Assembly (NCBI GenBank): GCA_022648545.1
Contig: JALCMP010000011.1
Span: forward strand, 1 to 61,002
Length of the DNA: 61,002 nt
Direction: 5' to 3'
Origin: Bacteroidales bacterium
Lineage (GTDB): Bacteria; Bacteroidota; Bacteroidia; Bacteroidales; UBA932
Position 1 is the stretch's first letter; the number at the start of each line of letters is the position of its first letter. Below are positions 32,236 through 41,871 of the stretch, one piece after another. Made by a program: the position numbers and the translations under genes. Under the pieces are notes generated by a model that saw only the letters and a list, made by a program, of their open reading frames with translations, had not been told where the DNA came from and ran no database searches.

Positions 32236-33374
32236 ACAGGGACCAGCATTATGCTCGTAATTTCAGCAACGGATCCTATGCGCATCGGAGGGCCGGCAGT
32301 TCCTTCGCCCTGGGATACATAAACTGCAGTAGTTCCGTTTTTGCCGTGGAAATAATGAAGACCTCTTGAATATTCGAACATAAATCTTGCCGCTGCGGTC
32401 AGGGGGAACATTTGTCCTCCGTGCGTGTGCCCGCAAAGATATAAGTCGACTCCTGCTTCGTTGGCATATTTTATTCCGTTGGGGGCATGATGAAGAAGTA
32501 CGCATGGTTCGGACTTATTTATATTTAAATGAGGAAGAATGTCTTTTACGTTTCCGTGGCAAATTGAAGAGTGGAGATCGAAGGAAGAACTGTCGGCAAG
32601 CATATAATTCAAGCCCGCAATTTGAATGCCGTCGAACTTCTCCATGGAATTTTCGAGAACATGTACGCCTTCTTTTCTTAACATGGCTTTTATGCTGTCG
32701 CTTCCCGAATATATATCATGATTCCCTTCCACGAAGAATACGGGAGCATTTATGTTTCTTATCGGAGCCGCCTTCTTTTTATCATAACCTCCTCTTGTGT
32801 CGAAAAGGTCTCCGGTAATTGCAACGAAATCCGGGTGAAGAGCATTGGTCTTTTTAACTATTTCGCGCATGAATTTCTCTCCTCTCAGGTGTCCCAGATG
32901 TACGTCAGTAAGTAATACTATGTGTAAGTCCTTTTTCAGACCTTCCGTCGGGATGTTTATATATTTTGTTTGCAGAAGGGATGCGTTCAGTATTCCTGTT
33001 ACGGATACTGCAGCTGCAACGGTAATTGCGGCAAAGCCTGCCGTTTTACCGTGAAGATTTACTATGCGGTGATGAAAAATCATACAATAAACTCTTATTA
33101 AGATAATAAGGGCTTCAACAATCAGGGCGGAAAGGAAGAGGTAAAATAAAAAACCTAGCAGAATGGCTGCAATGGAATATAGGCAGTCGCCCGTATGTCC
33201 CGGAATTTTTTCACCAGCCCAGAAACACGCGGAAATAATTATTGCTGCAATGACTATTATTGTGCGATATGATCTGTTCCCTAAATTTTTTGAAAGGAAA
33301 TAGCCGGTAAAAACTGCCGCTGCTATTATGCAGCAGAGTGTAATTGCAAATATGATGTGAATTGTAATACCCAT
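32226..33374 (-). CDS. Membrane-anchored metallophosphoesterase
   Basis: A 382-residue protein with four or five hydrophobic segments in the first 130 residues, followed by a calcineurin-like phosphoesterase domain. The metal ligands are all visible: TDVHLGH, TGDLFDTRG, EGNHDIYSG, HHAPNG and CGHTHGGQMFP. The order and spacing match the YkoQ/YaeI-like membrane phosphodiesterases, some of which act on lipid intermediates. It lies ten bases downstream of the MATE transporter gene and probably shares its transcript. Its stop codon sits inside the tRNA terminator stem. The substrate is not known. Confidence 0.88.
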   Translation of the reverse strand: MGITIHIIFAITLCCIIAAAVFTGYFLSKNLGNRSYRTIIVIAAIIISACFWAGEKIPGHTGDCLYSIAAILLGFLFYLFLSALIVEALIILIRVYCMIFHHRIVNLHGKTAGFAAITVAAAVSVTGILNASLLQTKYINIPTEGLKKDLHIVLLTDVHLGHLRGEKFMREIVKKTNALHPDFVAITGDLFDTRGGYDKKKAAPIRNINAPVFFVEGNHDIYSGSDSIKAMLRKEGVHVLENSMEKFDGIQIAGLNYMLADSSSFDLHSSICHGNVKDILPHLNINKSEPCVLLHHAPNGIKYANEAGVDLYLCGHTHGGQMFPLTAAARFMFEYSRGLHYFHGKNGTTAVYVSQGEGTAGPPMRIGSVAEITSIMLVPVKK

Positions 33375-33383
33375 AGGTGTGTT

Positions 33384-34760
33384 TTATTTTGCATTTAGGC
33401 GCTTCATTTTTGCAAAAGTGCGCTTGACGAGTATGTAAGATAAGATAAAAGCACATAAGTCGGAAAAAGGCAGAGCCAGAAATATACCTATTATGCCGAA
33501 CATTTCCTTCCATAAAAATACGAAAGGTATTAGAAAAAGTCCCTGACGGCCGAATGCAAGAAGAGTGGCTCCCTTGTATTCGTTTATATTTTGCAAAAGC
33601 ATATTTGTAACTACTATGAGACTTTGCAGGCCGAATGTAATACTACCCAGCCTCAAAGCTATTTTTCCAAGGTAAAGGACCCGGGCTTCATCTGTAAATA
33701 TGCCTATAATTGACGGAGCCCATATCTCGCAGATTATTGAGAAAAATATAAGTATTATAGCACCTACGCGGACGCTGTATCCGTACGCTTTTTTTACTCT
33801 GCCGTACAGTCCTGCTCCGAAGTTGAAGCCGCATACGGGCTGAAAACCCTGACCGAAACCGAGAGTGGAAGCGAACAGAAGCATGAAAATTCTCAGGGTT
33901 ATGGTAAGGGCCGCAATGGCAGGATCCCCGAAGCTTTTTATAGACTGGTTCAGCATTATCGTTGATATGCTGTTCAGGCTTTGCCTGCCCAGCGAAGGAA
34001 GGCCTCCCTGCCATATTGCCGTGAATTTTTCTTTACTGGGAACGAACTGGGAAAATTTTATATCTATGGCATCGCTTCTTTTTACTCCTGCCATTAATAT
34101 TACAAGACTTATGACCTGACTTATTAACGTGGCAAGTCCCGCTCCAGAAACTCCCATTTTCATTGTGAAAATGAGTATGGGGTCAAGAATGCAATTGATT
34201 ATAGCTCCCACGCTTATTCCTATCATTGCAAAATATGCATTGCCCTGCAGCCTGAGCTGATTGTTGAGCACAAATGAAGCCGTAAAAAAAGGAGCGCCGA
34301 GCAGAATGAATCTCATATACTGTTCTGCGTAAGGCAATATGGTGTCGGTAGAGCCCAGCAGGTATGCCAGCGGCCGTAACATAAGAAGTCCTGCAACAGT
34401 TATTACTATACCAGTTATAAAAGCGGAGTAAAAACCTATCGCAGCCATTTTTGAAGCATTTTCCACATCTCTCTCGCCAAGCTTTCTGGAAATATAATTT
34501 CCGGAACCGTGTCCGAAAAAGAAACCTGTCGCCTGAATAATAGCCATAAGCGAAAAAATTACACCTATCGCACCTGTTGCGCTGGAATTTATCCGGGAGA
34601 CGAAAAAAGTATCTACGATATTGTAAAGAGCGGTAATAAGCATGCTTATTATTGTAGGAACGGCAAAATGCCTTACAAGCTTTTCAACCGGTTCCGTAGT
34701 CATTTTCCTGAATTTCTTTTCCTGTGCGTCTTCGCCTGCGGCGTTTTTATCATTATTCAT
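33384..34760 (-). CDS. MATE-family efflux transporter
   Basis: This is a cation-coupled multidrug/metabolite exporter with about twelve transmembrane helices in 458 residues. The N-terminal half shows the MATE opening (EPVEKLVRHFAVPTIISMLITALYNIVDTFFVSR) and the second half repeats it (IWQGGLPSLGRQSLNSISTIMLNQSI). I start at the ATG at 34760 (MNNDKNAAGEDAQEKK), a normal acidic lead. The 13 codons further upstream are less protein-like and reach into the AT-rich promoter area. The likely substrate is unknown. A phosphoesterase gene follows ten bases downstream. Confidence 0.92.
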   Translation of the reverse strand: MNNDKNAAGEDAQEKKFRKMTTEPVEKLVRHFAVPTIISMLITALYNIVDTFFVSRINSSATGAIGVIFSLMAIIQATGFFFGHGSGNYISRKLGERDVENASKMAAIGFYSAFITGIVITVAGLLMLRPLAYLLGSTDTILPYAEQYMRFILLGAPFFTASFVLNNQLRLQGNAYFAMIGISVGAIINCILDPILIFTMKMGVSGAGLATLISQVISLVILMAGVKRSDAIDIKFSQFVPSKEKFTAIWQGGLPSLGRQSLNSISTIMLNQSIKSFGDPAIAALTITLRIFMLLFASTLGFGQGFQPVCGFNFGAGLYGRVKKAYGYSVRVGAIILIFFSIICEIWAPSIIGIFTDEARVLYLGKIALRLGSITFGLQSLIVVTNMLLQNINEYKGATLLAFGRQGLFLIPFVFLWKEMFGIIGIFLALPFSDLCAFILSYILVKRTFAKMKRLNAK

Positions 34761-34832
34761 ATTGCCGACAAAATAACAGCATACTATTTTAATATGCAAT
34801 TAGAATTAATATGCATTTAGAATTGTTTTGTT

Positions 34833-34840
34833 TATTTTTG
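34833..34840 (+). promoter_or_regulatory. -7 element upstream of serB
   Basis: TATTTTTG matches TAnnTTTG and lies 39 bases before the chosen serB start at 34880. No TTTG is found at the right distance for a -33 box, so this is a partial match. It still argues against translation from the ATG at 34811, which lies upstream of it. Confidence 0.45.
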
Positions 34841-34879
34841 CAAACCATAAATAGAAAGACCTATATAAAAATCAACATA

Positions 34880-36115
34880 ATGAAAGAATCCGGCAACGAA
34901 TTAATTCTTATACATATTACGGGGCAGGACAAGCCCGGACTTACCGCGTCCTTCACCGGCATACTGGCGAAGTACAATGCAACCGTACTGGATATCGGTC
35001 AGGCGGACATTCACAATACTCTTTCCCTGGGAATATTATTCAGCTCTTCGTCGGTAGACAGCGGCATGATAATGAAGGAAATACTTTTTGATGCATCCGT
35101 ATTGGGCGTTACCGTAAGATTTGATCCCATTACCTTTGAAGAATATAACAAATGGGTAGGTCTGCAGGGAAAGAACAGGTATATACTTACCGTTCTTGGA
35201 AGAAAACTCAAGGCGGAGCAGTTATCCGGAGTTACAAAAATAATAGCCGACCAGGGATTGAACATAGATGCCATAAAGCGTCTTACTGGTCGTATTCCGC
35301 TCGACGATAAAAAGAACGGCATACGTGCCTGTGTGGAATTTTCGGTAAGAGGAACTCCCAAGGACAAGATAAAGCTTCAGGCCGATCTTCTTAAATTATC
35401 CAAGGAAGTGGATATGGATTTTTCCATGCAGGAGGATAATATGTTCAGGAGGATGCGCAGGCTTATTTGTTTTGACATGGATTCGACCCTTACGAAAACC
35501 GAGGCCATAGATGAACTTGCCAAGAAGGCCGGTGTAGGCGACGAAGTGGCGGCCATAACAGCAAGAGCCATGAGGGGGGAGATAGATTTCAAGGAAAGTT
35601 TTACCGAGCGTATTGCGCTGCTCAAGGGGCTTGACGAGTCGGCATTAAAGGAAGTAGCCGATGAAATGCCTATAACGGAAGGTGTAGACAGGCTGATGTT
35701 CGTACTAAAAAAATACGGTTATAAAATTGCGATACTCTCCGGAGGATTTACGTATTTTGGGGAAGTACTGAGGCATAAATACGGAATAGATTACGTATAT
35801 GCCAACGAATTGGAGATAGAAGACGGCAAACTTACCGGCAGGGTAACTGGTGAGATTGTGGACGGAAGGAGAAAGGCCGAACTGCTTAAACTTATTGCAC
35901 AGGTGGAAAGGGTAGACATAGCCCAGACTATTGCCGTCGGCGACGGGGCAAACGACCTTCCGATGCTCAATATCGCCGGACTTGGAATAGCGTTCCATGC
36001 AAAACCCAAGGTAAAGGAAAATGCCAAACAGTCTATAAATACCATAGGTCTGGATGGCGTTCTGTACTTCCTGGGTTTCAAGGATTCATATTTGGACGAC
36101 AAGGGAATATTGTAG
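34880..36115 (+). CDS. serB: Phosphoserine phosphatase with two N-terminal ACT domains
   Basis: It performs the last step of serine synthesis, removing phosphate from phosphoserine. From the ATG at 34880 it has 411 residues: ACT domain 1 (about 5-75; ILIHITGQDKPGLTASFTGIL), ACT domain 2 (about 100-180) and a HAD phosphatase (about 193-405) with nucleophile motif FDMDST (D199, D201). LSGGFTYF and GDGANDLPML complete the HAD active site. ACT domains usually sense amino acids, so feedback by serine is likely. An upstream ATG in frame (34811) lies before the promoter element and gives an unlikely start. Confidence 0.94.
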   Translation: MKESGNELILIHITGQDKPGLTASFTGILAKYNATVLDIGQADIHNTLSLGILFSSSSVDSGMIMKEILFDASVLGVTVRFDPITFEEYNKWVGLQGKNRYILTVLGRKLKAEQLSGVTKIIADQGLNIDAIKRLTGRIPLDDKKNGIRACVEFSVRGTPKDKIKLQADLLKLSKEVDMDFSMQEDNMFRRMRRLICFDMDSTLTKTEAIDELAKKAGVGDEVAAITARAMRGEIDFKESFTERIALLKGLDESALKEVADEMPITEGVDRLMFVLKKYGYKIAILSGGFTYFGEVLRHKYGIDYVYANELEIEDGKLTGRVTGEIVDGRRKAELLKLIAQVERVDIAQTIAVGDGANDLPMLNIAGLGIAFHAKPKVKENAKQSINTIGLDGVLYFLGFKDSYLDDKGIL

Positions 36116-36125
36116 GCCCGCGTAT

Positions 36126-36157
36126 TTTGCTAATGAAATTCTGTTTATGTATATTTG
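36126..36157 (+). promoter_or_regulatory. Promoter of tig
   Basis: There is TTTG (36126-36129), a 20-base spacer and TATATTTG (36150-36157). Transcription should begin near 36163-36165, directly before a small leader hairpin. Confidence 0.75.
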
Positions 36158-36166
36158 CACCTCATT

Positions 36167-36186
36167 AGCCCGGATATTGACGGGCT
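36167..36186 (+). promoter_or_regulatory. Leader hairpin of tig
   Basis: AGCCCG, an eight-base loop and CGGGCT form a six-pair GC-rich stem at the extreme 5' end of the predicted tig mRNA. With no U-run it is more likely a stabilising 5' structure than a terminator of serB. Confidence 0.4.
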
Positions 36187-36203
36187 TAAAAATTTAATCG
36201 TTT

Positions 36204-37538
36204 ATGAAAATAGAGAGAAAGGATATTGACGATCTGACTTTTAAGTTAACCGTCGAAATCGACAAGGCCGATGCCCAGGAAAAGAAAAGCAAGGCTTTGA
36301 AGGAATATAGAAGGAAAGCCGATCTGAAGGGGTTCAGAAAGGGCATGGTTCCCATGTCAATAATAGAGAAAATGTATGGGGTTTCCGCTCTTGCGGAATC
36401 TGTAAATACTCTTATCTCCGACAGCCTCAATAGCTACATAAAGGAGCAAAAACTTAATCTTTTGGGCGAACCGGTTCCTGACGAGGAAGGCCAGCCGGAA
36501 ATAGACTGGAGCAAAGACGAAAAGTTTACTTTCAAGTTTGATCTGGCTACCGCACCTAAAGTTGAGGTAGACGTTACCAAAAGCGACAAGGTTCCTGTTT
36601 ATAATGTTGCTATTGCCGAGGCCGACAAGAAAGAATACAAGGAAGGCATCCTAAAGCAATTCGGAAAGCTTGTTCCGTCCGACGAAGTTCATGACGAAGA
36701 TTTTCTGATAGTGGATTTGCAGCAGGGCGATAAGAAAATAGAAGGAACGTACATATCAATGAAAACCCTTGAAGACAAACCTTCCAGGAAGAAAATGCTT
36801 GGGCTTAAGGCCGGAGATAAAGTTGAGCTGAATGTAGTTAAGGCGTTCCCCAACGAAACAGACAGGGCCGCTCTTTTAAAGGTTAAGAAAGAAGAACTTG
36901 AAAATTCCGATCCAAAGTTTGAGGTGACCGTAAAGGAAGTAAAGAAATTTCAGGAAGCTGAACAGAATCAAGACCTTTATGACAGAGTCTTCGGAAAAGG
37001 CGTGGTAAAGGATGAAAAAGATTTTGAAAAGAAAGTAGAAGAACGTCTTGGCGTAGAATACAAGCAGGAAAGCGATTTGCAGTTCAGGAAAGATGCAATA
37101 GATTATCTTCTTAAGAAAGCGGATATAAAGTTGCCCGAAGAGTTCCTTAAGAAATGGCTTTACAGGATCAACGAGGGTAAGTTTACCATGGAGCAAATAG
37201 AAAAGGATTTTGATCTGTTCCTTAAGGATTTCCGTTGGCAGATGATAAGGGAATCCATTATAAAGAGCCATAAGCTGGAAGTTGGAAAGGATGCGATAAT
37301 GGAAGAAGCCAAAAACCTTGCACGTTATCGTTTTGCCATGTACGGTATAAACGATGTTCCTGAGGAACAGTTGAATAATTTCGCAGGATCCCTTCTGTCG
37401 GACGAAAAAGAAAGCAGAAACGTATATGAAAAGGCGGAAGAGGGGATTGTTCTGGATTATGTAAGAAAAAACGCAACTCTTGGCGAACGTAAAATTTCAA
37501 TAAAGGAATTGCGGAATCTTAACCAGGCGGGAAAATAA
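36204..37538 (+). CDS. tig: Trigger factor (ribosome-associated chaperone)
   Basis: It binds nascent chains at the ribosome exit tunnel. The 444 residues have the N-terminal ribosome-binding domain with signature GFRKGMVP (about 33-40; the usual lysine is methionine here), a divergent middle domain in the place of the peptidyl-prolyl isomerase (about 155-255), and a long helical C-terminal chaperone domain. The lysine- and glutamate-rich composition is normal for the family. It is followed by a possible terminator and then clpP-clpX, the common tig-clpP-clpX order. It has its own promoter at 36126-36157. Confidence 0.93.
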   Translation: MKIERKDIDDLTFKLTVEIDKADAQEKKSKALKEYRRKADLKGFRKGMVPMSIIEKMYGVSALAESVNTLISDSLNSYIKEQKLNLLGEPVPDEEGQPEIDWSKDEKFTFKFDLATAPKVEVDVTKSDKVPVYNVAIAEADKKEYKEGILKQFGKLVPSDEVHDEDFLIVDLQQGDKKIEGTYISMKTLEDKPSRKKMLGLKAGDKVELNVVKAFPNETDRAALLKVKKEELENSDPKFEVTVKEVKKFQEAEQNQDLYDRVFGKGVVKDEKDFEKKVEERLGVEYKQESDLQFRKDAIDYLLKKADIKLPEEFLKKWLYRINEGKFTMEQIEKDFDLFLKDFRWQMIRESIIKSHKLEVGKDAIMEEAKNLARYRFAMYGINDVPEEQLNNFAGSLLSDEKESRNVYEKAEEGIVLDYVRKNATLGERKISIKELRNLNQAGK

Positions 37539-37562
37539 TTCCTGCTCCGTAAACGAAACAGA

Positions 37563-37599
37563 GGGGAGCTGCACTAAATAAATGGTGGGGCTCCCTTTT
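37563..37599 (+). terminator. Possible terminator between tig and clpP
   Basis: GGGGAGC and GCTCCC with a 20-base loop are followed by TTTTC. The long loop makes it weak, so some readthrough from tig into clpP is possible. The rest of the 158-base gap has GATTTTTG near 37639, one mismatch from a -7 element. Confidence 0.5.
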
Positions 37600-37696
37600 C
37601 ATATTCGTATTTATTCTGCGTGAGATTGCAAATGCAGTGATTTTTGCATACATTTAAAAGATATTGAAGAAAGAAAAAGTTTAACATTCTAAGAAC

Positions 37697-38392
37697 ATGA
37701 TTTCAGATTTTGAAAAATTCGCAACCGGCAAAATGGGTATAAGTTCTTTGGCCCTGAACGATTATGCCAGGTTTACGGATTATATAAACCCTTCTATAAT
37801 AGAAGAGAGAAAATTGAATGTCGCAGTAATGGACGTTTTCTCCAGATTAATGATGGAGCGTATAATATTTCTGGGCGTACCTATAACGGACGACGTGGCA
37901 AATATAATTCAGGCCCAGCTATTATATCTCGATTCTGGTGATTCGTCCTCGGACATACAACTGTATGTAAATTCTCCCGGCGGTGTGGTTTATGCCGGAC
38001 TAGGAATTTACGATACCATGCAGACAATAGGCAGCGACGTGTCTACTACCTGCACTGGACTTGCGGCGTCCATGGCTTCCATATTGCTGGCTGCCGGGAC
38101 CCATGGAAAGAGGAGGGCTCTTCAACATTCCCGCGTGATGATTCATCAGCCTCTCGGAGGTGCTGAAGGACAAGCTTCCGACATAGAAATAACTGCAAGG
38201 GAAATAGTTAAGATAAAGGAAGAATTGTATCAGATTCTGGTTGATCATACGGGGCGTACTATGGTGCAGATAACCAAGGATGCGGACAGGGATCACTGGA
38301 TGACTTCTTCTGAAGCCCTCGAATATGGAATAATAGATGAAGTAGTCAAACCGGGAAATGTAAAGAAAGGCAAGAAGAAAAATGGCAAATAA
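37697..38392 (+). CDS. clpP: ATP-dependent Clp protease proteolytic subunit
   Basis: ClpP forms the barrel-shaped serine protease chamber. The 231 residues contain the catalytic serine S125 in [10 protein letters not shown], histidine H150 in VMIHQP and, by spacing, aspartate D199 in KDADRDHW. The N-terminus is about 30 residues longer than mature ClpP, and a cleaved propeptide may be included. The last 11 bases overlap clpX, so protease and unfoldase are made together. The C-terminal tail is very basic (GKKKNGK). Confidence 0.97.
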   Translation: MISDFEKFATGKMGISSLALNDYARFTDYINPSIIEERKLNVAVMDVFSRLMMERIIFLGVPITDDVANIIQAQLLYLDSGDSSSDIQLYVNSPGGVVYAGLGIYDTMQTIGSDVSTTCTGLAASMASILLAAGTHGKRRALQHSRVMIHQPLGGAEGQASDIEITAREIVKIKEELYQILVDHTGRTMVQITKDADRDHWMTSSEALEYGIIDEVVKPGNVKKGKKKNGK

Positions 38393-39668
38393 GGAGACGG
38401 GAAACGAAGTCCGCACAGGGAAATATTGTACTTTTTGCGGAAGATCTGAGAAAGATGTAAATGTTCTTCTGGAAGGGATGTACGGTTATATATGCGATGA
38501 ATGTGCTGAGCGTGCCGGGGAATTGGTTAAAGAGATAAAGGTTCAGAAGGAAGACGAAAAGTTCGGCAGTCTTAAAATTCTAAAGCCTAAGGAAATAACC
38601 GCATTTCTCGATGATTACGTTATAGGGCAGGACGATGCCAAAAAATATCTTTCGGTTGCAGTTTACAACCATTATAAAAGGGTTAACGACAAAATAAGAC
38701 AAAAAAAACTGGGCAAGGGAAAAACGGGGGAAGATTCCGAACTGGAAAAGTCCAATATACTGCTCGTAGGACCTACAGGTACAGGCAAGACTTTATTGGC
38801 CAAAACGATAGCCAGAATGTTGAATGTTCCGTTTGCAATAGTAGATGCAACGGTACTCACCGAAGCCGGGTACGTAGGAGAAGATGTGGAAAATATTCTT
38901 ACCAGATTGCTGCAGGAGGCTAATTATGACGTGCAGGCTGCGCAGCGCGGAATTATTTTCATAGACGAAATAGACAAGATTGCAAGAAAAAGCGATAATC
39001 CTTCAATAACAAGAGACGTGTCCGGGGAGGGCGTACAACAGGCTCTTCTGAAACTTCTGGAAGGCGGTATAGTAAATGTCCCGCCGAAAGGGGGCAGGAA
39101 GCATCCCGAACAGAATCTCGTGCCGATAGATACTACCGACATACTTTTTATTTGCGGAGGTGCATTCGAAGGTATAGAGCGTAAAATAGCCATGCGTCTT
39201 AATACTAGAATAATAGGATACAGGGCATCTTCATCCGGAAGGTCCGAAATAGACAAGGACAATCTTCTGAAATACGTTTCTCCTCAGGATCTGCGTTCTT
39301 TCGGACTTATTCCTGAGATAATAGGGAGGCTCCCTATTATTACCTACCTGCATCCACTCGGACGAAAGGCCTTGCTGAACATCCTCACAAAACCTAAAAA
39401 CGCGCTTATAAAGCAATATGTAAAATTATTCTCAATTGACGGAATAACATTGACGATAGATGATGATGTTCTTAATTTCATAGTAGATACGGCAACGGCG
39501 TACAAGCTTGGAGCAAGAGGATTGCGTTCCATTTGCGAAGCTATAATGCTCGACGCCATGTACGATGCCCCGTCTTCTAAATCCGAAGAACTCCGCATAA
39601 CGCTTCCTTACGCAGAAAAGAAAGTATCGCAGTTTACCGGAACAATAATAAACACTATAGAAAAATAA
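38382..39668 (+). CDS. clpX: ClpX unfoldase
   Basis: This AAA+ unfoldase feeds substrates to ClpP. The 428 residues have the zinc-binding domain with C16, C19, C38 and C41, Walker A GPTGTGKT (130-137), Walker [11 protein letters not shown], sensor-2 GARGLR, and the ClpP-docking loop region. The docking tripeptide reads IGY (TRIIGYRAS) where enterobacterial ClpX has IGF. It overlaps clpP by 11 bases at its start and the next gene by one base at its end, so a peptidase gene is translationally coupled to it. Confidence 0.97.
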   Translation: MANKETGNEVRTGKYCTFCGRSEKDVNVLLEGMYGYICDECAERAGELVKEIKVQKEDEKFGSLKILKPKEITAFLDDYVIGQDDAKKYLSVAVYNHYKRVNDKIRQKKLGKGKTGEDSELEKSNILLVGPTGTGKTLLAKTIARMLNVPFAIVDATVLTEAGYVGEDVENILTRLLQEANYDVQAAQRGIIFIDEIDKIARKSDNPSITRDVSGEGVQQALLKLLEGGIVNVPPKGGRKHPEQNLVPIDTTDILFICGGAFEGIERKIAMRLNTRIIGYRASSSGRSEIDKDNLLKYVSPQDLRSFGLIPEIIGRLPIITYLHPLGRKALLNILTKPKNALIKQYVKLFSIDGITLTIDDDVLNFIVDTATAYKLGARGLRSICEAIMLDAMYDAPSSKSEELRITLPYAEKKVSQFTGTIINTIEK

Positions 39669-41017
39669 TGAAAGAATATATTGAGAAGAACCGCGACAGA
39701 TTCATGTCTGAATTATTCGGCCTTTTGGAAATACCATCCGTAAGTGCTTTGTGCGAACATAAGAACGACATGGAAAAATGTGCTCGTGCCATTGCCGGAC
39801 TGCTTTCTGAAGCTGGGGCCGATAAAGCCGATGTATATAAGACCGAGGGGCATCCGGTGGTGTACGGTTGCAGGATAATAGATGATTCTCTTCCCACGGT
39901 GCTTGTTTACGGACATTATGACGTGCAGCCGGCGGAACCTCTCGATTTATGGAAAACTCCTCCTTTCGAACCGGAAATAAGGGACGGGGCTATTTACGCC
40001 CGTGGCTCGAGTGACGACAAAGGGCAGATATTCATGCATATGAAGGCTTTCGAATACCTTGTAAGGGAAAAGAAACAGAGGCACAACATAAAATTTATAT
40101 TCGAAGGCGAGGAGGAGGTGGGTTCTGCGCATCTTGCCAAATGGGTCGGCGAACATCGCGATATGCTGGCCTGTGACGTGGTTCTTGTTTCCGATACTAC
40201 GATGATCTCGGAAGACGTACCTTCCGTAAGTTGCGGCATGCGGGGCTTGTCTTATATGAAGGTAGATGTAACCGGTCCAGACCGCGATCTTCATTCCGGG
40301 CATTATGGCGGGGCAATACTTAATCCGGCTAATGTCCTTTGCAAGATGATAGGTTCCTTAATAGATGAAGACGGCAGGATAACTATAAAGGGATTTTATG
40401 ATGATGTTGCGGAATTAAGCAGTTCCGACAGGGAAATGCTCGGACACGCACCGTTCGACAGTAAGGAATTCGAACATTCCGTTGGCGTGGATGCCGTTTC
40501 GGGAGAAAAAGGATACACCTCCCTGGAACGTATAGGTATACGGCCGTGTCTCGATGTGAATGGAATATGGAGCGGAGATACAGGAGAAGAAAGCACCAAG
40601 ACTATAATCCCATCCCGGGCCCATGCCAAGATATCCATGCGGCTTGTTCCTAATCAGAAGGCGGACGTTATAGCCGGCTTGTTTGAAAAACATTTCAAAG
40701 CCATAGCGCCCGAGGGTGTAAGCGTAAAAGTTTCAAGTATCCACAGCGGTAACTGGTTCGTAGTTCCTATATCTTCCAGCCTTTACGGGGCGGCATCTAA
40801 GGCTATAGGCGAAGTCTATGGTACCGATACGGTACCGAACCGCGGGGGTGGAAGCATTCCGATACTTGCCGACATGCATGAAATCCTCGGAGCCGATCTT
40901 CTTCTAATGGGGTTCGGTCTGGAGAGGGATACCATACATTCTCCTAACGAAAGTTTCCTTCTGTCGCAGTTTTTTAAGGGAATGGAATCCATCGCTCTTT
41001 TTTATAAATATTTTTGA
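39668..41017 (+). CDS. M20-family zinc dipeptidase
   Basis: A 449-residue metallopeptidase of the carnosinase/PepV-like group. The metal ligands are recognisable: H in VYGHYDVQP, D in GSSDDKGQ, EE in FEGEEEVGS, and H near the end in DTIHSPNESF. The inserted dimerisation domain lies at about 190-310. There is no signal peptide, so it works in the cytosol. Its start overlaps the clpX stop by one base (TAATG), which hints that it trims peptides released by ClpXP. pyrF follows two bases later. The precise substrate is not known. Confidence 0.9.
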   Translation: MKEYIEKNRDRFMSELFGLLEIPSVSALCEHKNDMEKCARAIAGLLSEAGADKADVYKTEGHPVVYGCRIIDDSLPTVLVYGHYDVQPAEPLDLWKTPPFEPEIRDGAIYARGSSDDKGQIFMHMKAFEYLVREKKQRHNIKFIFEGEEEVGSAHLAKWVGEHRDMLACDVVLVSDTTMISEDVPSVSCGMRGLSYMKVDVTGPDRDLHSGHYGGAILNPANVLCKMIGSLIDEDGRITIKGFYDDVAELSSSDREMLGHAPFDSKEFEHSVGVDAVSGEKGYTSLERIGIRPCLDVNGIWSGDTGEESTKTIIPSRAHAKISMRLVPNQKADVIAGLFEKHFKAIAPEGVSVKVSSIHSGNWFVVPISSSLYGAASKAIGEVYGTDTVPNRGGGSIPILADMHEILGADLLLMGFGLERDTIHSPNESFLLSQFFKGMESIALFYKYF

Positions 41018-41018
41018 T

Positions 41019-41846
41019 ATGGACTACGATAGCTTGTACAGGCAAATTAAAGAGAAGAAAAGTTTTCTTTGTGTGGGACTGGATCCCGATCCTGCATTGT
41101 TTCCCGCTGTACTGCGCAATGCGGCTTTGCCGATTTACGAATTCAACAAGGCCATAATAAACAATACCGCCAGATACGCAGTAGCATATAAGCCCAATCT
41201 TGCATTTTATGAAGCGAATGGAATAAAGGGCATGATACAGCTTGATATGACGATAAAATACATAAGGGATAATTTTCCCAAAATGTTTATAATTGCAGAT
41301 GCAAAACGCGGCGATATATGTAATACTGCATTCATGTATGCAAAGGCGTATTTCGAAACGATGGATTTTGATGCGATAACGGTTGCTCCGTATATGGGGG
41401 CGGATTCGGTTCAGCCGTTTCTTAAATATAAGGATAAGTGGACTATCGTGCTTGCCCTTACGTCCAACGCCTCCGCTTCAGATTTGGAAATGTGTGAAGT
41501 CAGGGAGAAAGAAGGGATTCCTGATATGCCTATATACGAAAGAGTTATAAGAAATACGATTCCCCTCGGCAATCGTAATAATCTTATGTTTGTAATAGGT
41601 GCCACGCGGCCGGAAAAACTAAGGGAAATAAGGAAATATTGTCCTGATAATTTTCTTCTGGTTCCGGGCGTGGGTGCTCAGGGAGGAACAATAAAAGACG
41701 TAGCCGAAAATGGACTGAATGATAAATGCGGATTGCTCGTAAATTCTTCCAGAGGGATAATTTATGCAGATGATTCCGATTTGTTCGGCAAGGCTGCCGG
41801 GCGAAAGGCCAAAGCTTTGGCCGAACAAATGGCCGAATACCTGTAG
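41019..41846 (+). CDS. pyrF: Orotidine-5'-phosphate decarboxylase
   Basis: It makes UMP, the last step of de novo pyrimidine synthesis. The 275 residues are of the longer, type-2 PyrF group common in Bacteroidota and actinobacteria. Catalytic residues are in DAKRGDICNTA, the substrate-binding strand is FLCVGLDPDP at the start, and the phosphate-binding loop is VPGVGAQGG. It starts two bases after the peptidase gene and ends 25 bases before the nucleotidase gene, all on one strand. No separate promoter is visible. Confidence 0.95.
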   Translation: MDYDSLYRQIKEKKSFLCVGLDPDPALFPAVLRNAALPIYEFNKAIINNTARYAVAYKPNLAFYEANGIKGMIQLDMTIKYIRDNFPKMFIIADAKRGDICNTAFMYAKAYFETMDFDAITVAPYMGADSVQPFLKYKDKWTIVLALTSNASASDLEMCEVREKEGIPDMPIYERVIRNTIPLGNRNNLMFVIGATRPEKLREIRKYCPDNFLLVPGVGAQGGTIKDVAENGLNDKCGLLVNSSRGIIYADDSDLFGKAAGRKAKALAEQMAEYL

Positions 41847-41871
41847 CTTGATAAATAATGGGAATTATGGT

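Noticed and set aside
34811-34879. An N-terminal extension of serB starting at 34811
   Set aside because: A -7 promoter element (34833-34840) lies inside it, and the ACT domain begins just after the ATG at 34880.
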